Shown here in pieces: positions 1 to 12,067 of a stretch of 64,000 nt of DNA. The notes below the pieces were generated by a model, which made no database searches, had not been told where the DNA came from, and saw nothing but the letters and a program-made list of their open reading frames with translations. Within the stretch, counting starts at the first letter, position 1. Every line of letters begins with the position of its first letter. The stretch comes from Castanea sativa (Eukaryota; Streptophyta; Magnoliopsida; Fagales; Fagaceae): the NCBI RefSeq assembly GCF_040712315.1, contig NC_134023.1:16501442-16565441 (forward strand), written 5' to 3'. A program made the position numbers and the translations under genes.

Positions 1-723
1 CTACCCAGTGCACCTAAGCCCTCCAAGCTCCTACTCCAACAAGGCTTCTCGAAACCGTGTCTTGTCTAGCTTTCTGGATCCTGTAATGCGCCTGATTGCA
101 TCCGCCAAAGCTTGGCTTCTTCCAATACTTCCCAGCAACACCAAAAACTCACTGGACACTCCATATAGGTGTGGTAAGTGTTTGGACTATCAACCTCTCA
201 AGAATTTAGAAATGGAAATGTAAGAGTAGAGGAAAACCACAATGGATGGTATGTAGAATTGCGGGTATGACAATCTCACACTCTTAAAGGTTTGAGGCTA
301 GAGTTTTCTCTTCTGAAAAACTCTCTACTCAATATGTAGGTAATGATGGTATATATAATGTGTATAAGGATGTAGTGGAGAAGATAAGACAAAATAGCAA
401 AACAAACTGTTTCGCGGGTATCTCACGGGAAGGCCTTACCTGCGAGACACTCACGAAAACCAGCTGTCACCATCTGTCATGACTCTTCGCATTCCAGTCA
501 TGTGCAAGGCACATGCATCACTTCGCGGGATGCTTAGTCGCGAGCTACCCATGAAAACTCTTTTATCTTCAAATGCTTGAGTCTTCAAACACACTCTCTC
601 TCTATCACACAACATCTACAATTAAATCACACAATAAATACAGGGTATAAAAGATTGAATAAAATTACAATTAAATTTAGCACGGAATTAAAGTCAACAA
701 AAAATAGTTGTAAATTACAACTT

Positions 724-727
<4 letters not shown>
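1..727 (-). mobile_element. Partial LTR of a copia-type retrotransposon, cut by the window edge
   Basis: Read on the minus strand, this stretch begins TGTAAAGTTG at 727 and runs off the window at position 1. It matches, with many substitutions, the LTR at 55052-56139 in the same order: the start, a 'gaagactcaagc' block, the palindromic 'gtgagtgtctcgc' block (plus 420-460), a TATATATACC promoter-like block near 345-355, and the 'gcttggagggctta' block near the window start. About two thirds of the LTR is present. A (TA)n tract abuts its start. Whether it belongs to a full element or a solo LTR cannot be seen here. Confidence 0.7.

Positions 728-756
<29 letters not shown>
727..756. repeat. (TA)n microsatellite
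   Basis: Uninterrupted TA dinucleotides directly next to the LTR start. The short open frames over it are low-complexity artefacts. Confidence 0.95.
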
Positions 757-759
<3 letters not shown>

Positions 760-908
760 CTTATTTTTAGGGTTGCAACCGAACACACAAATACGACTTT
801 ATTTTTCCACAAAAAAAAAAAATTATATTGAAACAAACAAAGAGTAAGTTTTTTTTTTTTTTTTTAAGAAACAAAGAGCAAGATTTAGTAAAATCAGTAA
901 GAATATTA

Positions 909-918
<10 letters not shown>
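754..918 (+). repeat. Copy 1 of a direct repeat (copy 2 at 1671-1800)
   Basis: The segment starts 'caccttatttttagggttgc' and ends near a TA tract. It recurs at 1671-1800 with similar order: gttgcaaccaaacacac, gaaacaaacaaa, gatttag-aaaatca. The copies differ by poly-A/T length changes. Nothing coding is visible. Confidence 0.6.
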
Positions 919-939
<21 letters not shown>

Positions 940-1275
940 TACTAGCCTCTAAGCACACGCTCGCATGTACTTAGAGGTTCTTTCTATTTTTTTGGAATAA
1001 GGTTAATATTTGTATTTATTATAATTTAGAAATATATTTTTTTTCAAACTAATAAAAATGATAAACTTTAGAGATAAGCAGTATCTGTAATTTCTTTTTT
1101 GAACGTAAATGGAAAAAAAATCCTAAATTTTAGAAATTCTCTTTTTGAATTTAAAATAAAATTTGTTATTTGAAATTTATGACCCTATTTCTAAATGAAG
1201 TTACCCTTCATTGATGAAGGTATTTTTGAACCACATAAAAGTCCAGTTAAAAAATGGGAATCTTTATATATATAT
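919..1275. other. Non-coding AT-rich stretch
   Basis: A (CA)n run near 921-939 is followed by A/T-rich sequence. I see no gene or recognisable element. Confidence 0.6.
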
Positions 1276-1661
1276 GGGTTGGGTTCAAATTACACCTGGT
1301 GTAACTCTAAGCAATGTTACACAACCCAATAACTTGTTATAGAATTCATATTTAGAAAATCTCACCATTAAATTACATATTCTATATGTTTTCAACATTC
1401 ATGCCAATTGGATGTTATTTACCATTTAATTCATAAACTCATCTTTTATGCATTATTTTAAACTACGAAAACTTGAATTTAATTAGTTAATTGATGACTT
1501 GGCTATTAATCTTTGATCACCTTGAAATTTTGCAAGCATGGAGAATATACGAAGATAGTGTTATCTAATAGTGGATTTATCAAAATTCGCATCCAATTAA
1601 AAAAAAATTGAATGGTATAACATTACTTAGAGTTACACTAGGTGTAACTTGAACTCAACTA
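1276..1661. mobile_element. MITE, Mutator-like, family A copy 1
   Basis: The ends are long inverted repeats: GGTTGGGTTCAA plus the core TTACACCTGGTGTAACTC on the left, and the reverse complement with few changes on the right (gttacactaggtgtaac). A 9-bp TATATATAT flanks both sides (1267-1275 and 1662-1670), which fits a Mutator-type target duplication but could be plain microsatellite. The interior aligns along its whole length with the element at 14127-14524, which supports a mobile family. No transposase is encoded, so it would depend on an outside enzyme. Confidence 0.75.
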
Positions 1662-1670
1662 TATATATAT

Positions 1671-1800
1671 AACACCTTATTTTTAGAGTTGCAACCAAAC
1701 ACACAAATACAATTTAATTAGATTTTCCATAAAAATATTTTATATCGAAACAAACAAAACATAAGATTTAGCAAAATCAATAAGAGTGTTAATATATATG
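1671..1800 (+). repeat. Copy 2 of the direct repeat seen at 754-918
   Basis: It carries the same ordered blocks as 754-918, starting 'aacaccttatttttagagtt'. The MITE at 1276-1661 lies between the two copies. Confidence 0.6.
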
Positions 1801-1806
1801 CTCTAA

Positions 1807-2712
1807 CTCCCAGCGGTATCCCCCGGAGACATTGCTAACTGTTTTACCACCTTAGGATCAATTCCTAAGCCTAATTATTCCTCTGTTTTAGCCTCTGCTT
1901 ATGATCCCTATGCTCTAACTCCTATTCACCAACCTGTCCAAACTATTTACCCAAGACAAGCCAATGCCTCCCAGTATGTTAAGAAACATTATTCCCAAAA
2001 TCTGTTTTTTGTTGAACCAAACAGAGCGGCAATCAAGAATGCACTCCACATTGCAAAAGGTTACTTCCCACCTTTATGCCACTGGATTCCTAAGTACGGT
2101 GGTAAGAAGTTAGAATTTTATTCTGACATTTTACGCCAAGAAGATGCCACTGTTATTAAAATCATTTTTGATTTAAATGATAAATCCAAAATTATTTACC
2201 ACAGTGTTTACTTAAAAAATATTGCTACTGAAGCCAGTTGGGGACACTCCCCTGCCTCTACAAAAAGACTCCCCAAGCACTCTGTTCCATATTCATACCA
2301 TGATTTCATTGACGCCTGGTTCAGATTCATGCTTCACCAGAATGAAACAATGACTCATTCATGGTTTATTAACTTTGATAAAGAATTTGACAACAATGCT
2401 GATTTGCCTCTTTGGTTCATCTGTTGGTGGAATCAGTTTGGTCCTGATATTGATATCTTCCCCAAACCTCTTATTGACTATTTTAATTTTTGGAAACAAA
2501 GCTTTAAGGTAAATGCTCATAATGCCAAATTTCCTGCCCTTCTCCACTTTGTTAAACGTTTCAGAATCCCCTGGATTCTAAAGTGGCAATATGAGAAAGA
2601 ATGTGATATTCTTACTAGACATTGGTATATTAAATGGTGGGACAAGTTTAGTTATGTTTCACAAATAATGGACAATGTTTACCGGAGACCACCTCCCAAG
2701 CATCTAATCTAT
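1807..2712 (+). pseudogene. Tryptophan-rich retroelement or pararetrovirus polyprotein fragment
   Basis: One frame stays open for about 300 codons, from just after a TAA at 1804-1806 to a (TA)n tract at about 2712. Only its last third begins with ATG (2329). Codon use and the residue mix look genuinely coding. Late in the fragment it has W-W, PLWFICWW and an IKWWDKF motif followed by V-Y-x3-P. A shorter relative of that motif block is on the minus strand at 63630-63872 (VKWWDGL, then VYKDYPP), next to pararetroviral sequence. I infer a capsid- or movement-region fragment of a Caulimoviridae-like or related retroelement polyprotein. No RT, protease or integrase is present, and both ends are truncated. 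Confidence 0.5.
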
Positions 2713-5700
2713 ATATATATATATATATATTTACACACCTTTTTCTCTAGTTTGTTCAACACATATTCATATGACTTGTCCAAAAAAAACTGTATTTATA
2801 TGTTGTACTTTTAGTTTTATTTCTTCTTCCGCCAATTGTTCAAACAAACATTTTTCTAAGCATGTTCTAGAGATGGATTCAAAAGTTAATTAATAATTTG
2901 AATTCAATGGTTTTGTTGAGTACCAAAAGCTCATCAGTCATCAGCAACCACCCACCTTCACGCGACTTAGGCATTAATTATTGAACTAAAATTGAAGGGT
3001 TCCTACTTCCCATCCCATGTTGATTATCATGAAGTGTTCCTTGTTTTTCTTCTTCTTCTTTTTCTTAGTTAGGTTAAGTTCCTTTCTAATTAAATACATT
3101 ATTGTTTGTGCTTTATTTATGATATATAACTATGCATTACACGCATTATTATAGGCGACCCACATTTAATAGTACACGGCTCAACCATTTAAATCTATCA
3201 CCCTTTCTTAGTCCCATCAATTGACTAATTGTTTGATATGACTAGTTTATATATCTCTCATTGATAAATTTCCTTACTACAATCAATTTGCTGTGTGTAT
3301 TTCTGATATGTCCCAATGAATCTTATTGCATTAAATGTACGATTTTCCTATTTGGTAAAACTTCAATGCCATTGCCAGTTGGGTTATCAACAAAAACATT
3401 AGGTCATTATCACACTAGGTCATATCCCCATCCTTTGATCATGGAGGATAGCTACAATAAAAAGCATTAATAATAATAATAATTTTTAAATAACATTAAT
3501 TACCAACAATTAATGTTAATTATTTATTTATTATTTTTACCAAAAACAAAAATACCCAGAACAAGAACTTTAATTATCACCTATTTTTTAAGTTAAATAT
3601 TAATTTTTTTTTTTATTTCTTTTATAAAAAAAAAAACCCCAGAACAAGAACTATAATTATCACTTCTTTTTAAAGCTAAACTTTTTGTGTAATGACATTG
3701 GGAATAATAAAGAAAATAATAAAGTTGAAAAATTTATGGAGATGTTTGAGAAGTGTTTTAAAAGTTGAGACTAGTGATATATCTCTCTCCCCCGGTTGGT
3801 TCAACCTTTAGCTTAGGTTGTGCTTAATTAAAAATCAAATGCATTGCGTCAACAGGCGGCTAAGTAAGAAATTATTTGTTACTTTCTTTAAAATAAACAT
3901 AAAAAAAAAAATTTAATTGGTTGTATTATCTTTCACTTCATCATAAACTGCCATACGTTAAGAAATTAGTTTAAACTTTGAACATGGACCCCTCACAAGG
4001 TCAGGCTTTTTTTTCTTTTCTTTTCTTTTTTTTTTATATAAATTTTCAAAACATTAATTTGAGTAGTACCCATTTCTAGAATATTTTGATTCAAGGATGG
4101 TATTTTTTTTTTGCTTAAAAGTCAGTGATTGAAAGGGGAAAAAAATAGTGGCAAAAAAAAAAAAAAAAAACCTAACACAACTTCAAAGAATAATAAATTA
4201 GTGATTAAAAGAATCAAAATTGTAGTTGCAATATTAATTAAGAGGGTTGGCTGTGGATTACATCGATCAAGCATCATGGGTCGATTAGTGCATACTCATG
4301 ATGGTGGACCCAAAAAGCTTGTACTGTCATCAAATTTATTCGATAGTGACTGAGAGACATTTGTTAATTTTTTCTTCAAAGAGATTTTATTCCAATTTTA
4401 AAATTAAAAAAAAAAAAAGGGAAGGAGGGAATTGAATTTAATAAAAATGATATGGTATCTTTGGATATAATTGGGATTGTCAAAGGAGGAGGATTTAACA
4501 TTTAAGTAGTAATTTTTTTTTGTCAAATGGAACAAATCATGAAGGTGTTTTAGGTGAGTGGTGCATTGCACATTGGAATCCCCAAACCAAACTTTTTCAA
4601 ATGCCTTTACCCAAATCATCAACCAAGACACACATTTTATTAATGCCAAAGTAAAGGCAACCAACACAAGCACACCCCCATGTCTCCTTCCAAGGAAAGA
4701 GATGTGTGAATAAACTAACCTAACTTCATAGCTTTGGTCCCCTTACAATGGAATCACACATCTATTTCATGTGGGTCATACTCATATGTCATATCCTTAC
4801 CGCCACCTTTAAACAAAATAAAAAAATATCCTTAGTAAATATGCGATATCATTATTATTTTTTTTTTTTAATAAAAGAAATTAAAATTTTAACCTTTGAC
4901 TTCTGCTCTGCAATGATTGTTTTATATCAAGCATCTCAAGTCAAGCTATCAATTAAATCTTTTATGCAAGCATGATTCAATAATTCTCAAATCTCTTATT
5001 CGAGAATAAAAAAATTTACTAGTTAAACTAATTGAAACTTATGTATTACAAATTTATTTGAAAGATTATAAGAGCATGCCGAAATTCATCGTCACGTACA
5101 CACTACGCACCTTGCCAACAAAATGCCGACGTTGAGGACAATGACACACGACCCAATGGCATATATTTTTTTTTCTTTCCTTGAGAACATAAAGGGAAAC
5201 CCTAAGTATCTACGCCCATGCTTGTGGCTTTTTATTTTATCTTTTAGGTTTCAAGGATTGAGCTTGGTGTAAAGAGATGGAAAGGTGTGTCGCATAAGTT
5301 GTCCACTTTGGTGATATAAACCATATTCCATTTTTCAGTTGAGGTGGGGCTAGCAAGTAATGGACAGTACAAAGCATAGAATATGGATCCAATTAAGAGG
5401 AATGGGGGCCATGATGGGAACCCTAACTTTCTTCCCTTGCGAAAGGGGGCACTCATGTACTAGTCTATCATCTTAGAATTGATTTGCTTGCTTCCTTTTG
5501 TTTTCTCCTATACATATCGCTTTAATTAAGGACCCACATAGGCACCAATATCACAATTTTTTTTTTGGGAGGTAAGTAACCCATGTCACAAGTCACTTAA
5601 GACAAAATTGATAAGACCTAGGCCAGATCAAGTTAGAAATTAAGATGGTCCCAAAAGTAGCATATCTTAAGAATATGAATCATAAGTCAAAAGAAACAAA

Positions 5701-6577
5701 CCATTATGAAGCTTACCGAATTGTATACAATCAAATTTTCTAGTCTTTTTTTTTTTTTTTAATTATAATGTAACAAATGGGTATTGGGGGTCGGTATAAT
5801 ACTAGGTTATGACTTATTCTCATAAAAAAATTTAATAAAAACAACTAGAAGATATTGCCTAAAAGAAAATTGTAAATCAAAAGGGACTTTATTGAATCCT
5901 TGTTGATAATAATTAAAAATATTTAATTTATTGCATATGTATATCTTTATTCAAAGGTGACTTGGCTGACTGTTAAGCCTAATTTGTATTTGAAGTGGTC
6001 CTTTAACTACACTTTCTCATGTACTATGCAAAGGGTGGTGATGGATTAAATATTTGTCTTTTAAAAAGGCATGGTGGGTCAAGAAAAGAATCCACAACCT
6101 CCCAAGAGAGAGAGAGAGAGCATAAAACCATATTCACCTAGAAATGATATCTTACACAATGGAAAATATTTTCCTTTATGTGAGAATTTCAATGACCCTG
6201 CCATGAGTCTACTTTACAAAGATGGATTTGGTGTGATGGGTGGTGGAGTGAGGCAAAAGATAGAGACATAATTTATTGCATTTTTGAATCTAGAAAACCC
6301 CACTATGTATGAAACAATGAAAAAGAGAAATTTAAAGAAAAGAAAGAGAGAGTAGAAAAGGAGGAGGGAGCAGTTGCAACTATTCTTTCTTTATTTCTCT
6401 CTCTCTTGGATTGACAGATTGGAGCGTGGAAGTGTAAACATCAGTTTCCCCCACTAACACAATATCCATGTGCTTAGACAATCAAGTCTTGCTCACCCCA
6501 TTAATGTGCTCTTGGACATTGTGGCTTATTGCAAACCCAACCTTCCCTTCATCTTGGGTAAAATGACTCTGCCTTTT

Positions 6578-6578
<1 letters not shown>
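2713..6578. other. Intergenic, AT-rich, no supported gene
   Basis: It begins with a (TA)n tract at about 2710-2730 and continues as A/T-rich sequence with many poly-A and poly-T runs. All open frames are under 90 codons and look like chance. No transposon ends were recognised. Confidence 0.6.

Positions 6579-6621
<43 letters not shown>
6579..6621. repeat. (CT)n microsatellite
   Basis: A pure CT run of about 43 bp. The Ser-Leu open frame across it is an artefact. Confidence 0.95.
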
Positions 6622-6623
<2 letters not shown>

Positions 6624-8000
6624 TTAATAGTGGGAAAAACTTTGTCCAAGGAAAAGTGTTTCCAATAGTTCCTTCTTGTCTACATTAGGCACCATTGCAA
6701 AAGCCAACCACTAAAATCATTCATGTTGTTTTTAAGGTAAGTGGGCAAACATGACATCTTAACATTAGAATGGAATTTCTATGTGGATGGATAGAATATA
6801 ATGGGATGGGATTGGACTGTGTATTGGCTTAAAATATTTTTTAGAAGTGACCCAAAATGAAATGATCTCTATGAAGAACCATAGAGAGATGGCTGTAATA
6901 CAAAATCCTTTTCTTTTTTATTTATTTATTTAACTTTCCCACTTCCTTCTTTTGAAAAGTTTGCACATTCTAACAGTGAAATTGACATGAACTTGAGAGT
7001 TGAATGTGACATCTCACATTACACACAAGAATCAGCTATCACTTTGGACCAAATAAATGGAGGAAATATTTGGTATTATCACCAAGTGCAATATATTGTG
7101 TTGTCTACAATTCTTCGCGCAAATATGGGGATTTCTGGCCCACTTTGATAATAAACCACAAAATTTTGTCTATCAAATTCAAACCCCCCCAATTGGATGA
7201 TTATGACCCCCATGAAACGGTCCAAATATAAATTTGTACCATTGGGATATATAATGCATATATGTTATTCAATTTTCAAGCCCACCAACTGACCGAAGTT
7301 AGTATTTAAAACTAAGCCTTCAGTGTCATGTTTATCACACTTAAAATATATATATAAACCTCGACTGATTATTAGGTTTTTTTGGTTCATAAAAATGCAC
7401 TAGCATTGTGTCCAATCCGCAGGGTGTTTGATGTTTAGTCATTAGTGGAGGGATTGATGCAAATCAAAAGGTTACACATGTACTAATATTGATCATATAA
7501 TTCGTCACAAGTTGGATGGTTCATATTGACTCTGGAAATGTGTGTTATGATCACTTTTTTAAACTTGGAATTTTGGTGCCTTATCCAGCATTAAATAACA
7601 ACATATGCGAATATTAACCTCAACCTATCAACGTATTTAAGGATATTCACCTTTTCTTTTCTTTTCTTTTTTGAACTTTTATTTTAGATTCATTTAACTT
7701 CTAAGTGGGGAGGGTGGTTCTACAAACATTAAGAGATAGACGTTTGACCTTAAAGTTATTGGGCATTTTTTTTCTTAACAAGGCTTAATTATAATCCCGT
7801 ATTTTAGACTCCTCAGTTAAATTCAACCATTATTTCATTAGCTATATAAACTACTTCACTAAATTTAATTAGTCTTGAGAAAGATAACACCATTTGTGTT
7901 GCATTGGTCAATGTAACTATGTATTTTAATTTAATTAGTTTATTTCATTTTTAGATTTTTTTTTCTTTTTATATCCTTCCGTTTGGGGTTTCTTCAGGGC
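6622..8000. other. Intergenic, no supported gene
   Basis: Non-coding A/T-rich sequence with no recognisable element. Confidence 0.55.
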
Positions 8001-8899
8001 TTGAGAGATGGAATATTACGGTCCCGTAAGTTTAATTTGCTGCTAGGGATTTCACATGAAAGGAAATGAGTAATTCTCAATGAAAATATTGTTCTCTTGA
8101 CAAAATTCGAAAGTAGTGTTTTATTAGATGATTATTCCCATAACTCCACTCTTGACTCGAATATATCTAAAAAGGTTAGCTCTTCTTAATTTCTAGTAGA
8201 TGTTGAACTTGTTGCCCTATTGACTAAGAAGGGGGCGAGCGCAACAACTACATGGATCCCTTTCTTTTCTTTTTTGTTGCCAACACTTTCTTAGGTCAAG
8301 TTGGACATGGATGTGCTATTTTGAAACGACTTTCTTGCAGCTCAAATCATTGCTTTATTCTATAATGAGAGGCCTTTTTTTTTTTTCAATAAGGCTCGCG
8401 CTAGGTGCCGCATTTTTATTAATAAACAACAACCTCGTTATTAATTGAGAGATGGAATATTACGGTCCTACAAGTTTAATTTGTTGCTAGGAAATTTACA
8501 TGAAAGGAAATGAGTGATTCTCGATGAAAATATTGTTCTCTTAACAAAATTCGAAAGTGGTGTTCTATAAGATGATTTTTCCATAACTCCACTCTTGACT
8601 CGAATTATATATCCAAAAATGTTAGCTCTTCTCAATTTCTAGTAGATGTTAAACCTGTTGCCCTATTGACTAAGAAGGGGGCGAACGCAACAACTACACG
8701 GATCCTTTTCTTTTCTTTTTTGTTGCCAACACTTTCTTAGGTCAAGTTGGAAATGGATGTGCTATTGTGAAACGACTTTCATGCAGCTCAAATCATTGCT
8801 TTGTTCTATAATGAGAGGCCTTTTTTTTTTTTTTTCCCAATAAGGCTCGTGCTAGGTGCCACGTTTTTATTAATAAACAACAGTCTCGTTATTAATTGA
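8001..8899 (+). repeat. 444-bp tandem duplication, two copies
   Basis: Unit 1 starts 'ttgagagatggaatattacg' at 8001 and unit 2 starts with the same string at 8445. They match throughout apart from scattered substitutions and poly-T length. Shared blocks include cataactccactcttgactc, gaagggggcgag and gctcgtgctaggtgcc. Neither unit codes for anything I recognise. Confidence 0.9.
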
Positions 8900-9761
8900 C
8901 TCCCTTCTTCAATTTAAGCACCCCTCCCTCCACCACCTTTTTTTCTTAAAAGCCTTCACTCCACTCATTTTTCCATTGTTAATTAGACATGGCTAAACTA
9001 GCGATGACTTAAATCAAAGGACTATTCATTAGCCCTACTAGTAAAGCATTGGAAAAGGAGGGATTGATTTCAACTATACTTTTAGTTGTAAATCTAACTT
9101 TTGAGTTATAGGGCTAAGCTTTGCTTATCAAACAAGTGCACCAAAATAAGGGATGGTGATTGTGCCTTAATGTATCAAAGGGGTTGTAGAAAGAGAAAAT
9201 TGACCACTTATTTTATTTGACAATAGTCTAAATAGCCCTTATATCTTTATTTACAGGATAGAAGAGGTGATCCATTTTCAGTCTAAAAACAATAACACTC
9301 AACTTTGAACCTATCTTAGGAGAACAACACCAAAGGAGCAACTCAACATAAAGTTATTTAATACAAGGCACATGAAGTTTCTCCTTCTTGATTGAATATG
9401 TAGGATAGGTGGAAGGTGGTGACACATAATGGTTAATCATGAAAGACCACTCATTCGTCTAAGAACGCCTAACTGTCACACCTATAATTCCTCGAGGGAG
9501 AGAGGGGGGGGGGGGGGAAAGGACGCTGGACACTACAAGGTGGGTAGTTTATTTGGGGCAAATACCTCATAGAGATTAATTGAGGTGTGCAAAGGTAGGT
9601 TTAAGCTAATATTCAACTCATGAGGTAAAAGTGTTCTTAGGGGGAAATTAACCTAAGGTACAAAATTTAAGTGTACCTTTTTTTTTTTTTTCCCCCCTTT
9701 CTTTTTTTTCTTCTTTTTTTTTAACAGCAGTAGACAAAGGGAATTATATCCCATGAACAAC
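8900..9761. other. Intergenic, no supported gene
   Basis: Non-coding. It contains a G-run at about 9504-9518 and poly-T stretches near 9680-9722. Confidence 0.55.
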
Positions 9762-10141
9762 GGGCAAAATGGGTAAATACCCTTAATTTTACAACTATGC
9801 AGCATAATACCCGTCTTTTTAAAGTATTTAGCAAAATACTCATGTTTTGAAACTCGGTTTTAATAATATTGAGTTGTGTAAGACTCGATATCTTCAAAAT
9901 CGAGTTCTATGTATATTTTTAAGTAGAATTTGACATTAGCAATATTGAGTTCTATGCATATTGCTATGACATTAGCAATATGTATAGAACTCAATATTGC
10001 TAATTTCGAGTTCCATTTATAATTTAATTTTGTTAAAATCGAGTTTAAAAAACATAAGTATTTTGCTAAATATGATAAAGAGAAGAATATTTTGCTACAC
10101 AATTTTAAAATTAAGAGTATTTACTATTTGCCCATTTTTCC
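9762..10141. mobile_element. Fold-back MITE
   Basis: The two halves are inverted copies of each other. The outer ends read GGGCAAAATGGGTAAATA on the left and, reverse-complemented, GGAAAAATGGGCAAATA on the right. The centre is a near-perfect palindrome: gcaatattgagttctat at about 9940 pairs with atagaactcaatattgc at about 9985. A 7-bp TGAACAA lies on both sides and may be the remnant of a target duplication. No coding capacity; the minus-strand open frame here follows from the palindrome. Confidence 0.75.
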
Positions 10142-11952
10142 TGTGAACAAACACATACTCTTTTTATTGTAAAGAGATAAACGAGCTAGCCGAGTTACAA
10201 AGTTCAACGGTTGTGTTTGATGTTGTTTTCAAGTTGGGTAATGGAATGCCCTTGTATAAATTTTCTTATTATGTCAATAATTTTTGCCAAACAATACAAT
10301 AAAACCTACACTGTCATCATGGTATAAATCTTCCATTTTATACTATTAGAAAAAAATATCAAGACCCGTTTAATTAATCCATATTCCAAGTAACAACCCA
10401 CGGCAGCCCTGGCCAGCATGATGAGTGGATAGAAATGGATTAATAACGACATTTCACTTACCACACATATATGATTATGATTATAATAGCTATCTATCTA
10501 TATATCTAATTCTAAGGTACTGCCACATCAAAGTTCCAGCAAAAACAAACAGGCCGTAAGAAACAACAAGACAGGACAGGACTTAATGAATTGGACCTAG
10601 TACTGGGATCCACCAGAACTGTACTTATAATCAGGCCCTATAACTCAAGAAATGTCTTTATTCAATCAAATCTGACATTTGTAGTCCATAATGGAATTAT
10701 AGATAGTGATTGCACAAGCTATACCTGTCAAACACCCCATGTCATCACATTATATTCATAGGCCTGCACCTTTAACATTACACATCTTTTTCTCATGAAT
10801 TGAATTTAGACTTTTTTTAACAACACAGATACATCCTCTTCTTTCCTTATTTTTTATTTTTTTTGATGAAAACAAAGACTGAATCTATTTCACTAGCACA
10901 GTATGAAAACAACGGGGATTTTATTTATTTATTTATTTATTACATGATAAGACAAGAAAACGTGTACTTTCAAAGCAGTTAGTTGGCTTTGTATTTTTTG
11001 ATAGAATGATTAGATTATTATAGATTCATCACCCTTTTGAATAAATTAATTAATAAATTATGGATATGGATATCTTTTTTCTTTTTTCTTTTGGTAAACG
11101 ATATGGATATCTTTTAAACATTGTTTTAATTAATGTAGCTAGCCTGATGATCTAGATCTTCACTTATAAATAGCAAAAACTATCACGTAAATGAGTAAAT
11201 ATAAATAAACAAATCAAAGTAACCTCTTATAAAAGCAAAAGTCTCATTTAGCCTTACCTAGATATGAAGATTCATTATTGTATATGAATTGATACAAAGG
11301 TAACTATGTATTGACACTTCCCCATGTACAAAGTGCTCGAAAGTCTAGAGGGAAAAGAATTCAAGCTGCGGAGTTAGCAGCATGTTGTAATTATCTCTTA
11401 AAAAAATATATTAAAAAAATAAATTATATTTTTAACTAATTCTTATTTAGCCGATGCATAACATGAACTTTCTCCCAGATAAGTTTCTATATACCATTCC
11501 TACTTCATGTGACTCCATGTAAGTATTACGCGTTATGTGAAACTCTATTATTTAAGATTAATTTAATTTAATAATTTAATGTTAATAAAAACTTAGTCTT
11601 AAAATAAAATACACATAAAGTCATTCATGATACTAATGACCCCTTTAAAAAATTAAAAAACAAGACAAAGAATTAAAAAAATTCACTATTATGTGAGTTG
11701 ATACAAAAAACTATGTCATAATAATAATAATAATAACACTACAAAATTATGCCATGTGGCTCATTATAAGCCTAATAAATTTATAAAGATAAATTTGTTC
11801 TATGTGAAATTATTTTACCAAAGTTTCATAAAATTTAATAGTTACTCTAATTAAAAATACCTTCAGAGTTTTAAGATTTTTTTAAATTATATTATTTTTT
11901 AAAATTATTTTGACCATCTACCATAATATTAATGTTCATAAAAACTTAATCT

Positions 11953-11955
<3 letters not shown>
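10142..11955. other. Intergenic, no supported gene
   Basis: A/T-rich sequence with short tandem runs such as (TTTA)n near 10920-10941. I see no gene or transposon ends. Confidence 0.55.

Positions 11956-12007
<52 letters not shown>
11956..12007. repeat. (TA)n microsatellite
   Basis: About 52 bp of TA dinucleotides. Confidence 0.95.
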
Positions 12008-12010
<3 letters not shown>

Positions 12011-12067
12011 TTAAGTCATTCAAGAGATATCGACCTATTTTACAAGAGCAAAAACAAGACTAACAAT

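Noticed and set aside
4129..4353. 74-codon plus-strand frame
   Set aside because: Begins in poly-A lysine codons and shows no conserved features. Likely chance.
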